A DNA stretch of 24,578 bases, taken from positions 1-24,578 of the forward strand of contig DCUV01000054.1 in the NCBI GenBank assembly GCA_002328585.1, written 5' to 3'. The stretch's first letter is position 1; each line of letters starts with the position of its first letter. This DNA is from Spirochaetia bacterium UBA2205 (GTDB taxonomy: Bacteria > Spirochaetota > UBA4802 > UB4802). Below are positions 7,849-14,431 of the stretch, piece after piece. The translations under genes were made by a program, and so were the position numbers. Below the pieces are notes generated by a model, which was not told where the DNA came from, searched no databases, and worked only from the letters and a program-made list of their open reading frames with translations.

Positions 7849-7991
7849 AAACAGGTTTAGTAAAGGAGTCTTGCCTTATATCGAGCATTCAATATAAGAA
7901 CGAATTAACTGATTATTACCAGTCCCTTTACCGCTTTTAAACTAAGCCTTGCTCACTCACAGCAGAATACCTGCAATGATTCCGGCATTTA

Positions 7992-8333
7992 TTACAAGCC
8001 GGCGTTTCGCCAGCCGGTAATCTGTCTTCCTATGCCCTCCATGAGAAGGGCAATCTCGGCTTGTTTTTTAAATGACATCATTTTCAGATCCACACAAAGC
8101 CGTATTTCAAGTTTAAGGATCTCAAAGTCATCAAGGAACTGCTCAAGATACTCGGTTTTGTTCTTCGCCTTGTTAGCCCTGTAAATACTGCGTACAAGAA
8201 CAATCGCATCCCGTTTCATATCCTGTCCAAGGGTAAATTTATACTCCCTCGGGAAGTCCTTAGTGAACTCGAACACTTTAAGAATCAACTGATATACATC
8301 TTGAAATACTTTTAAATCGTAATATAGTGCCAT
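7992..8333 (-). CDS. avd: Avd accessory variability determinant
   Basis: 113-residue all-helical, basic protein of the S23/four-helix-bundle family (MALYYDLKVFQDVYQLILKV start, then TLGQDMKRDAIVLVRSIYRA, LEQFLDDFEILKLEIRLCVD and IGRQITGWRNAGL). DGR Avd proteins form a pentameric barrel that binds the reverse transcriptase and TR RNA and are required for retrohoming. Its position between target gene and TR is the usual one. No clear Shine-Dalgarno before the ATG at 8333 (TTTAAAAAAATG), so it may depend on translation or transcription from the target gene. Confidence 0.9.
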   Translation of the reverse strand: MALYYDLKVFQDVYQLILKVFEFTKDFPREYKFTLGQDMKRDAIVLVRSIYRANKAKNKTEYLEQFLDDFEILKLEIRLCVDLKMMSFKKQAEIALLMEGIGRQITGWRNAGL

Positions 8334-8350
8334 TTTTTTAAAACTTTAAA

Positions 8351-8372
8351 ATTAGGGGGCAAGCCCCCTAAT
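8351..8372 (-). repeat. GC-rich hairpin/cruciform downstream of VR
   Basis: ATTAGGGGGC and GCCCCCTAAT form a perfect 10-bp stem around AA, beginning 28 bases after the target gene stop and 31 bases after the VR end. In the Bordetella phage DGR a similar GC-rich hairpin just downstream of the IMH raises homing efficiency. The flanking sequence on the minus strand is A-rich, not T-rich, so it does not look like an ordinary terminator. Confidence 0.65.
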
Positions 8373-8400
8373 AACCCCCAATAGCTAAATGGATAAATAG

Positions 8401-9027
8401 CTAAAAAGCCCGAACAGCCCGAACCCGCCTGGCGAAGTCCTTATTGTCGTCGTCCTGGAATCCATCGTCGAAGTGCTGGTACCACGCGTCGTTACTATTG
8501 CTCTCGGACGACGACCAATAGTAATCATCGGCAAACCCGCCGACACCGCTATTTTCTCCAGTGCCATCATTAACCAGGTTATCCCATATGGCATCCAGCT
8601 CGCCCTTGGACGGCAAAAACCAATCGTCATAACCGCCGCAAATCAACGCATCACATAACTGAGCAGCAGTTCCTGTTATTGACTCACCTTCCATATGATC
8701 AACTATGGCATCTGTAGCCGCCTGCCCATCGCAAATTCCGGTTAAAGCCGCATCGCCGCCTATTTGTGTACCAGAATCTCCCCATTCTTTAAATGTCCAT
8801 TCGCTTGTTACAGGCGCTACTTCCAGATAGGTCCAGCTGTACGCGTCTGCCTCATCAATGTAAAAAATCAGGCCTCCGGCAGGACCGGTGTCGCCTATGG
8901 CAGGACCGGTGTCGCCTATGGCATAGCTTGTACTGCCTCCGCTCGATCCTCCCGTATCACACCCGATTGCCAGTAATAATGATACTGTAATCAAAAATCC
9001 TGAAATAATTCTTCTTTCCTTCTTCAT
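8401..9027 (-). CDS. DGR target lipoprotein with variable C-type-lectin-like domain
   Basis: 208 residues. Lipoprotein signal: MKKERR, hydrophobic FLITVSLLLAIGC with Cys23 as lipidation site, then a Gly/Ser-rich linker. Two tandem IGDTGPA units (a 21-bp DNA duplication at about 8877-8918) follow. The rest is a DUF1566/formylglycine-generating-enzyme-like domain (GGLIFYID, WFLPSKGELDAIWDN, YYWSSSES, RVRAVRAF end), the fold used by DGR targets such as Treponema TvpA. Variable residues lie in 161-208. It is probably displayed on the outer membrane as a binding protein whose ligand site is diversified. ATG at 9027 follows GGAG by 7 bases; first gene of target-avd-TR-rt. Confidence 0.93.
   Translation of the reverse strand: MKKERRIISGFLITVSLLLAIGCDTGGSSGGSTSYAIGDTGPAIGDTGPAGGLIFYIDEADAYSWTYLEVAPVTSEWTFKEWGDSGTQIGGDAALTGICDGQAATDAIVDHMEGESITGTAAQLCDALICGGYDDWFLPSKGELDAIWDNLVNDGTGENSGVGGFADDYYWSSSESNSNDAWYQHFDDGFQDDDNKDFARRVRAVRAF
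8404..8546 (-). repeat. DGR variable repeat (VR) with 3' IMH
   Basis: Last 48 codons of the target lipoprotein. The segment 8404-8427 (coding strand CGGGTTCGGGCTGTTCGGG then CTTTT) is GC-rich and almost identical to the TR end, fitting the initiation-of-mutagenic-homing site. Changed codons include N to D, S, Y, H, F and A and K to R; the scaffold residues YYWSSS, the Trp and RVRAVR are unchanged. Confidence 0.94.
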
Positions 9028-9060
9028 AGATAATCTCCAATTTTATTCTTTACATGCCAT

Positions 9061-9102
9061 AATATAACATGGTTAAAGATTAACCAAACTTTTTTTTGTC
9101 AA
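9061..9102 (-). promoter_or_regulatory. Promoter region and inverted repeat of the DGR target gene
   Basis: A -10-like TATATT (9066-9061) lies just downstream of a perfect inverted repeat TGGTTAA-AGA-TTAACCA (9070-9086). A TTGACA (9102-9097) is further upstream but 30 bases from the TATATT, too far for a normal sigma-70 spacing, so the true -35 is probably a weak TTTGGT inside the repeat. A regulator bound to the repeat would cover that -35, so DGR expression may be controlled. Confidence 0.4.
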
Positions 9103-9194
9103 CACCTATTTGGCCAATTATCTTCGCCATTATTACTATCCTTAGTTAATATATGCCGCCACGGATGGCATCGTAATAATATAAACGGTATTGC

Positions 9195-9376
9195 AAACAA
9201 CGTTTTGCTTACACGACCGTTTACCAAATGTAAGTAATAAAATTTTGTATATTATGCACTATATAAAAGCAAGAAGTTTTTGTTGCATAAATTGGCAAAT
9301 GTGGCGACTTGTGCTGAGCTTGTCGAAGCAAGCCCAGGCGAACGCCAGGGAGTGAAGCGCATAAGCTTTGTTGTAC
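9195..9376 (-). repeat. attC (182 bp) of the VapBC cassette
   Basis: + strand ends are AAACAAC (9195-9201; R' = GTTGTTT) and GTTGTAC (9370-9376; R'' = GTACAAC). Inner arms GCTTACACG and CGCATAAGC pair with two mismatches. Positions 9302-9372 are a 71-bp near-copy (one mismatch) of part of the attC at 10137-10257. It marks the upstream limit of the DGR cassette. Confidence 0.75.
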
Positions 9377-9396
9377 GCAGTGCCCGTTATTTATTC

Positions 9397-9798
9397 TTAC
9401 TTCCTGGACCAGTTTTCTATTTTTAATCCTTTAATTCTATTAAAATGCTTTTCATTATTTGTGACTAAAATTGAATTCATGGTCAGCGCTGTTGATGCTA
9501 TTAATAAATCAAAATCATCTATTGGAGAACCTATCTTTTGCAAATTTACTTTTAATTCACTGAAAGTTTCAATGATAGCTTTATCAATATCGATTATTGG
9601 AAATAATTCTTTTATCCGATAAACTATCGCTAAATTCTTTTCATAATTTTGGGATTTTTGAGCACCAAATAACAATTCTCCATAAGTGATTACCGATATT
9701 GCTTTTGGAATATTCTCATTTTTTAAAAAATTCTCTTGAACAACCGAATCACCCTTAAGGCTATAAATAATTATGTTTGTATCAATCAAATATGACAT
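9397..9798 (-). CDS. vapC: VapC-type PIN-domain toxin
   Basis: 133-residue PIN-domain endoribonuclease, expected to cleave tRNA or other RNA when not held by its antitoxin. Acidic metal ligands: Asp6 in MSYLIDTNIII, Glu41 in VITYGELLFG, Asp94/95 and Asp97 in SPIDDFDLLIA, plus the TNN..HF motif near 113-119. The catalytic set is complete, so the toxin looks functional. Its start overlaps the antitoxin gene by 17 bases, giving translational coupling. The stop lies 20 bp before its attC. Confidence 0.92.
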   Translation of the reverse strand: MSYLIDTNIIIYSLKGDSVVQENFLKNENIPKAISVITYGELLFGAQKSQNYEKNLAIVYRIKELFPIIDIDKAIIETFSELKVNLQKIGSPIDDFDLLIASTALTMNSILVTNNEKHFNRIKGLKIENWSRK

Positions 9799-10060
9799 TT
9801 TCTTTTTTAAACCTTTCGGAGTTTTTACGAGATTTTTTTATCGAATCAATTATTTCATCTGCACTTCGATCATCTTCCCACGCACCAGAAAGTGCTATAA
9901 ATTCTCTTGTTGGATTACTTTTATAAACCGCCGGATTTGAAAGATACTTTTCAATAATAGAAATTACTTCCTGGCTTATAGATCTGTTTTGGCTTTTTGC
10001 AATAGCTTTTAGTGAAGCATATAATCTATCATCAATATCGCGAACTTGTAGAATTGCCAT
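9782..10060 (-). CDS. vapB: VapB/FitA-type ribbon-helix-helix antitoxin
   Basis: 92 residues from ATG 10060, chosen over the ATG at 10099 because CACCTCC (+) gives an excellent GGAGGTG six bases upstream and the frame then starts with the canonical AILQVRDIDDRLYASLKAIA ribbon-helix-helix domain. The C-terminal half (GAWEDDRSADEIIDSIKKSR) is the toxin-neutralising tail. RHH antitoxins of this type autorepress their operon; the promoter carries two matching palindromes. Confidence 0.9.
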   Translation of the reverse strand: MAILQVRDIDDRLYASLKAIAKSQNRSISQEVISIIEKYLSNPAVYKSNPTREFIALSGAWEDDRSADEIIDSIKKSRKNSERFKKENVIFD

Positions 10061-10081
10061 AATATCACCTCCACTACAGAT

Positions 10082-10126
10082 AATATAGTTAAATTTCATG
10101 AAAAGTCAAGCATTTTTCATGAAAAA
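10082..10126 (-). promoter_or_regulatory. vapBC promoter with paired operator palindromes
   Basis: On the minus strand TTGACT (10109-10104), a 16-base spacer and TATATT (10087-10082) form a good sigma-70 promoter. TTTCATGAAA (10094-10103) sits in the spacer and the longer TTTTTCATGAAAAA (10113-10126) upstream of the -35. Their centres are 21 bp apart, two helical turns, so two antitoxin dimers could bind one face. Strong candidate for VapB/VapBC autoregulation. Confidence 0.7.
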
Positions 10127-10136
10127 CGGGCATTTC

Positions 10137-10257
10137 ATATAACGTTTTGCTTATGCGACGTCGTGCGGCCTTTCGCGCGATATGGCGACTTGTGCTGAGC
10201 TTGTCGAAGCAAGCCCAGGCGAACGCCAGCGAGTGAAGCGCATAAGCTTTGTTAGGC
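10137..10257 (-). repeat. attC (121 bp) of the NucS-like cassette
   Basis: + strand ends ATATAAC (10137-10143; R' = GTTATAT) and GTTAGGC (10251-10257; R'' = GCCTAAC, perfect). Inner arms GCTTATGCG (10149-10157) and CGCATAAGC (10239-10247) are perfectly complementary. The VapBC cassette start after it (GAAATGCCCGTT) resembles the + strand after that cassette's own R'' (GCAGTGCCCGTT). Confidence 0.85.
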
Positions 10258-10314
10258 GATGCAGCCACATTACAATTCATTTATAAACTTTGAGGCACGA
10301 CTCCGAAAAGTTCA

Positions 10315-10890
10315 TTACCTGTTTATATCCACAAATGAAAAATTAACTTTATATGCTTTTAACTTTACATCAGGAATATTCTTGACTGCATATTTTAATC
10401 TTTATTCAAAATCATTTGCAATTATATAACCACGAACTGGCTTACCATTTGCTAATGTTTCAGAAACAAAACCCATGTAACCAAGAAGTTGTCCTAAAGC
10501 ATCATCTTTGGCTTTTCCTGCTTTTAATTCTATAATTACATATTTATCATTTTTGTCTTTTGCTAAAATATCAATTCTTCCAACTTCAATTTGATATTCT
10601 TTTCCTTTTTCTACAAGCTTTAATCCAGGTTCAATTTGTGACCAATCATTCAAAAGAAATGTTTGCAGATCTTTTTCCATGCTTAAACTAATTTCATAAT
10701 CTATTTCACTATCGTCGTCAATTATCGCTTTGTCGTATGTTCCCATCGTAACATGAGATTTCAATGAGCGAACACATTCTACAGGGTAATTCAAAATGCT
10801 CGCAATCTCTTTTGAATTCATTTCAGGTTTTGTTTTTATGAAATTAACGACTTGAGCTTTTTGTTCTTCTGATAATATCGTTTTGGTCAT
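10315..10890 (-). pseudogene. NucS-like nuclease gene with an in-frame stop
   Basis: Codons 1-162 give an N-terminal helix-turn-helix-like region (MNSKEIASILNYPVECVRSL) and a NucS-C-terminal/PD-(D/E)XK-like nuclease core (MEKDLQTFLL, EVGRIDILAKD, VIIELKAGKA, ALGQLLGYM). Asp, Glu-x-Lys and Gln are present. After YIIANDFE a TAA at 10404-10402 interrupts the frame, but the same frame continues RLKYAVKNIPDVKLKAYKVN then FSFVDINR to a second TAA at 10315. That is the family's usual C-terminal strand, so a single-base nonsense mutation (AAA to TAA would do it) or a base error is likely. The truncated 162-residue product keeps the catalytic residues and might still fold. ATG follows AAGGA by 9 bases. 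Confidence 0.7.
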
Positions 10891-11217
10891 AGCAATATTT
10901 CCTTTCTTTTCCCGGCATGGACACCGGGTCTAAATTTTTTGTGGCTGTTTCGCATAATGGTCTTGATATATGTCCGTAAAAGTATGGTATATCCCTAAGA
11001 ATATTAATATAAAATAAAACAATCAAAAATATCAATTAAAATCTTTTATTTAATAAAAAATCAAAGCACTTTTATGAGTCGAACAAGCAGAAGCACCTCA
11101 AAACAATACCTTAGCTTCATGGATGCTTGTGAGACCTAGGAACACAAGACTTTTTGTACTCAAAAAGTCTGAGTACCGCAGCATATATCACAAGTTGTCT
11201 GTAGTTGCTGCCGTTTT
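10891..11217 (-). other. Gap holding a half attC and a strong hairpin
   Basis: No gene recognised. GTTGTCT at 11194-11200 (R'' = AGACAAC) begins an attC for the TIGR02391 cassette: it equals that cassette's own start box, and the adjoining GTAGTTGCTGCCG resembles the cassette start GTAATTGCCACCGG. AGACTTTTTG/CAAAAAGTCT (11147-11170, loop TACT) is a perfect 10-bp stem, perhaps the attC inner stem. No R' half is found down to 10891, so this cassette seems fused to the NucS-like one. Confidence 0.5.
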
Positions 11218-12024
11218 TTATTTTAATTTACTATTATCAATTCTTCTTAATGAAAGAGAAGCTATACTAAATAAATCCATAGCATCTTCTTCTTGCAGAT
11301 CCCATTCAATTTTTGGGGAATGTGCAGTTGGATTCCTGAACATACCAAATATTCCTTTTAACAAATTAGCAAATCCTTTTTGTTCACTTATTTCAGAATC
11401 AACCTTATAATTATTAATTACTAATATTGGATTATCACCTAAAAAAGCTTTATCAATTAATTCTGATCCATCACATGTTAAATTAGTTTTTTTTCTTATT
11501 TTTTCAGCAATACTTTTTGTTGCTTCTAAAACAGCATGAAAATAGTTTTTATCTAACAATTCAGCTCTGCAAAATTGTAAAAGATCATTATGTAAATTTC
11601 GATTATTAATTAGTGATTTCAGTTTATCAACACGTTTCTCAGCTTCTGATAAATTGTTAATTTTTGTAACTTTATAAAATTCCCCATCATCTTGAAATTC
11701 TAATCCATGAAATGCTAAAACTTGATTAATTTGATATAATTTATCATAAAGTAAATCTTTAGATTTAATATATCTTGTTGGTTGTAAAGCTATTGAAATA
11801 AAAGAGAGAACCTTATTACCTTTTTTATTAATATTTTGATATTCAACTAATGCATTATATAATCTTTTCCATTTTGTCATTTCCGGTGATATATCTTTTA
11901 TATCAATTTGATTTAAAAAATGTCCAATTTCTGAGCCCGATAATCCGGAATTTGTATCTGCTAATATTTTACAAATTATTTCCAAATCTGAAGGTTTAAA
12001 TGGATTTCGTGTTATATCACTCAT
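11218..12024 (-). CDS. TIGR02391/Ymh family HEPN-like protein
   Basis: 268 residues matching the Ymh (TIGR02391, PF09509) type. The C-terminal ~120 residues form a helical domain (LLQFCRAELLDKNYFHAVLE, then TKSIAEKIRKKT, GSELIDKAF, GFANLLKGIFGMFRNPTAHS). The RNPTAH at about 230-235 is an R-x4-H motif of HEPN ribonucleases. The N-terminal part (SGSEIGHFLNQIDIKD) looks like a winged-helix segment. These proteins occur in phage-defence and abortive-infection contexts; RNase activity here is inferred from the motif. The start ATG at 12024 has only a distant GGAG. Confidence 0.75.
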   Translation of the reverse strand: MSDITRNPFKPSDLEIICKILADTNSGLSGSEIGHFLNQIDIKDISPEMTKWKRLYNALVEYQNINKKGNKVLSFISIALQPTRYIKSKDLLYDKLYQINQVLAFHGLEFQDDGEFYKVTKINNLSEAEKRVDKLKSLINNRNLHNDLLQFCRAELLDKNYFHAVLEATKSIAEKIRKKTNLTCDGSELIDKAFLGDNPILVINNYKVDSEISEQKGFANLLKGIFGMFRNPTAHSPKIEWDLQEEDAMDLFSIASLSLRRIDNSKLK

Positions 12025-12054
12025 AGTTTTTCAATTTTCTCCGGTGGCAATTAC

Positions 12055-12143
12055 AGACAACGTTCCCAGCATAAAAGAAGTTTTTGCGAAGCAAAAATTT
12101 GGGTGAGTGCCGTCAGGCACGAATCTTTTATGCTGTGTTATGT
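12055..12143 (-). repeat. attC (89 bp) of the RnlA-like/RNase HIII/TPR cassette
   Basis: + strand ends AGACAAC (12055-12061; R' = GTTGTCT) and GTTATGT (12137-12143; R'' = ACATAAC). Arms AGCATAAAAGA (12068-12078) and TCTTTTATGCT (12124-12134) are perfectly complementary, and TTTTTGC-GAA-GCAAAAA forms an inner hairpin. The TAA stop of the TPR gene lies inside R'', so the coding sequence runs into the recombination site. Confidence 0.87.
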
Positions 12144-13442
12144 GTAGTGCCGTATATTCGAAGCCTTCCATGATTCTTTATTCTTCTTTTTATCAAAAGA
12201 CGGAATTGCATCAAAACTAACTTCAGTTCCATCTATTGTATCAGGTGGCAAATCTGACTTATAACAGAAGAATGATTGCTCATCTCTCGCAATAATAAAA
12301 CAGAATGGATGGTCTCTCCGACATAAATTTACTTTACCAACAAGTCCCTTTTTTACTTTGCGATTCTTGTATGACAAACTCTCCGAGTCGCTTCCTTTAC
12401 ACAATAGTTGACTCCACTCTCTTCTACAAATACTCAATGCTTCTTTTAGAGAAGATGGTTCTTTGTTATTACCAATGATTCTATTTAAATCATCAACAGT
12501 ATTTATTATAGGCTCAGGTACAGTCCATCCCTTTTCATTTCTAACGTACTTGCATAGAACAAGATGTGCTCTGGCTTCTTCGTACTTTGCCAGTTCCTTG
12601 CAGAGCATTCCAATATCAGCAAATAGTGATACCATAGATTCAAGTTTTGACTGACCACTAGCAGCTTGGTACATTAGTTTTAAAGCATCTTCTCTGCGGC
12701 CTATATCTCTAACTACTTTTGCATACTCATGAAGAATCCACCAGTCAGGCTTATAACCACTACATAGATTTTGATAAATCTTTTCTGATTCAGGCAGGTT
12801 ACCAAGGAGATGGTTTGCTAAGGCCTTAAGTCGCAGGAAAAATTTTCGTTGTTTTGGGAATCGTTCTAAAATTTCATCGACTGCATTTATCGCTTCTTTT
12901 GTATCCCCTTTCTCGACAAGTCCATTTATGCGGTAATTATACCAGAGGGCTTGGTCACTCCATCTCTCCCTACCTGAATCATCCATCATGGGCTCCGCAC
13001 TAAGAGAATCCGGATCAATTTTAACCACCCATTCATTAACAGTCTCCCAATGATTAGAAGACTTGGCTGATTTCAACACTCTAAAAACTATCATCTTTGC
13101 AGCTAAACCTTCAGGATTCAAACTCATTATTCTTTTGGTCATCTCTACTACCTTTTCAAGAGGTTCTTCTTCATCGAATTTATCAAGCATCCCCTGGATG
13201 TAAGTCCATATAACTTCATTTCGACACCAATCGAAATCAGGATATTTGCTGATCAATTCATCAGCAAATATAAGGGCTTCATCAAATAATTCCAGTTTCC
13301 TAAGACAGTGAAGAAGTCCAGCACCATCAAACTTGTCCCCTGTTTCTTTCCATAGATCTCTGTAGAGTGGAAGAGCTTCTCCGCAATTCTTTGCTTTTCT
13401 AAGTTCATTAGCTTTCTGTTTCTGTTCTGCTATGTTAGTCAT
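12138..13442 (-). CDS. TPR protein with C-terminal cold-shock-like domain
   Basis: 434 residues. Roughly 1-330 are tetratricopeptide-type helical repeats (for example AKNCGEALPLYRDLWKETGD, LFDEALIFADELISKYPDFD, KEAINAVDEILERFPKQ, EDALKLMYQAASGQ), usually a protein-binding scaffold. Residues ~355-434 look like an OB-fold cold-shock domain (KKGLVGKVN, HPFCFIIARDEQSFFCYKSD, DGTEVSFDAIPS, KASNIRHY), which would bind single-stranded RNA or DNA. It follows the RNase HIII gene by 14 bp and ends inside the attC. In this operon it may bring RNA or ribosomes to the two nucleases; that is inference. Confidence 0.75.
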   Translation of the reverse strand: MTNIAEQKQKANELRKAKNCGEALPLYRDLWKETGDKFDGAGLLHCLRKLELFDEALIFADELISKYPDFDWCRNEVIWTYIQGMLDKFDEEEPLEKVVEMTKRIMSLNPEGLAAKMIVFRVLKSAKSSNHWETVNEWVVKIDPDSLSAEPMMDDSGRERWSDQALWYNYRINGLVEKGDTKEAINAVDEILERFPKQRKFFLRLKALANHLLGNLPESEKIYQNLCSGYKPDWWILHEYAKVVRDIGRREDALKLMYQAASGQSKLESMVSLFADIGMLCKELAKYEEARAHLVLCKYVRNEKGWTVPEPIINTVDDLNRIIGNNKEPSSLKEALSICRREWSQLLCKGSDSESLSYKNRKVKKGLVGKVNLCRRDHPFCFIIARDEQSFFCYKSDLPPDTIDGTEVSFDAIPSFDKKKNKESWKASNIRHYT

Positions 13443-13456
13443 ATTCTACATCTCAG

Positions 13457-14407
13457 CTATCTATTAAGAACCTCAGTGGTGATCTTGAAATGCAATTTTG
13501 CCACCTTCCGAAGCTTCTCTCTCCCATGCACATCGACAAACCTCTTTGCAGTTTCTATAACTGCCTGCGATGCACCTTTGGGCAAGTCAATTTTATATTC
13601 ATTCGATAGTTTAGATAGTTTTTCTAGAAACCTCGCTCGAGCTAATATTGATGCTGCTGCAACAGCTATATGTTGTTCTGCTTTATGCATTTGTACTAAT
13701 TTAATCCTTCTGCCTTTTTCCTGAAGTTTACCGAGGATAAAGCTTTCATCTGCAAATTGGTCAGCAATTGCAACTTTACAATCCACTTTAGAAAGAATTT
13801 CTTCTATCGCTTTTGCATGTCCCCAAGCAAGTAATGTGTTCAAATTTTTCCTTTCCCTTTTAAATTGCTCGTATAAGTCATTATATTTTTCTGGCGATAT
13901 TTCAATAATCGCAAAACGCCCTCTACATATTTTAGCTACTTCCTTGGCAAGTTCTAAGTTCTTACTGTCACTAAGTTTCTTGCTATCCTTGACGCCACAT
14001 GCGATCAGAGCTTTCGCATATCGCTCGTCTACGTAGACACCGGCACTAACCAGGGGGCCGAAATAATCACCTTTGCCCGATTCATCTGTACCAATTATGG
14101 GGAATCCTAATTCAACATCGTTCTTATCTGAATTCTTTAGATTAGATATTGCTCTCTTACCTTCTATCAAAGTTTGGACTTTTATAGCATTCACTCCCCC
14201 TTTAAGTTGCGAATAATCGATTTTCAAGGCACCTTTTTTGTTCTGATAGATTCTAATTACTCCTGACCAGTCAAGAATAGATACGGTAAACTGCAAACCA
14301 TAGTCAATCAATTGATAATCTGAAATATTGATATTATCGGCTGCCAGAATTGATTTTATATGTTCATATGTTTCTGGAAGTCTATCGCCCTGTTTCATAT
14401 CATTCAT
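13457..14407 (-). CDS. rnhC: RNase HIII
   Basis: 316 residues, full length for RNase HIII, which removes RNA from RNA-DNA hybrids. An N-terminal TBP-like substrate-binding domain (about 10-90, with GVIRIYQNKKGALKI) precedes the catalytic domain: GTDESGKGDYFGPLVSAGVY (Asp108, Glu109), VKDSKKLSD, LAWGHAKAIEE, IADQF (Asp216), and the C-terminal HIAVAAASILARARFLE helix. All expected catalytic acids seem present. ATG has AAGGA 4 bases upstream; the gene starts 24 bp after the RnlA-like gene. Finding it as a cassette gene between an RnlA-like toxin and a TPR protein is unusual and suggests a dedicated partner rather than the housekeeping enzyme. Confidence 0.9.
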   Translation of the reverse strand: MNDMKQGDRLPETYEHIKSILAADNINISDYQLIDYGLQFTVSILDWSGVIRIYQNKKGALKIDYSQLKGGVNAIKVQTLIEGKRAISNLKNSDKNDVELGFPIIGTDESGKGDYFGPLVSAGVYVDERYAKALIACGVKDSKKLSDSKNLELAKEVAKICRGRFAIIEISPEKYNDLYEQFKRERKNLNTLLAWGHAKAIEEILSKVDCKVAIADQFADESFILGKLQEKGRRIKLVQMHKAEQHIAVAAASILARARFLEKLSKLSNEYKIDLPKGASQAVIETAKRFVDVHGREKLRKVAKLHFKITTEVLNR

Positions 14408-14431
14408 TCATTCCTTTCATTCATTCCTTCC

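Noticed and set aside
7649..7888. N-terminal extension of the reverse transcriptase from ATG 7888
   Set aside because: It would translate the template repeat; no ribosome-binding site precedes 7888, whereas GGAGGT precedes the TTG at 7648.
6449..9201. Retron or group II intron instead of a DGR
   Set aside because: No msr/msd hairpin array or intron domains; TR/VR adenine bias, Avd and the LPIGNLTSQ motif identify a DGR.
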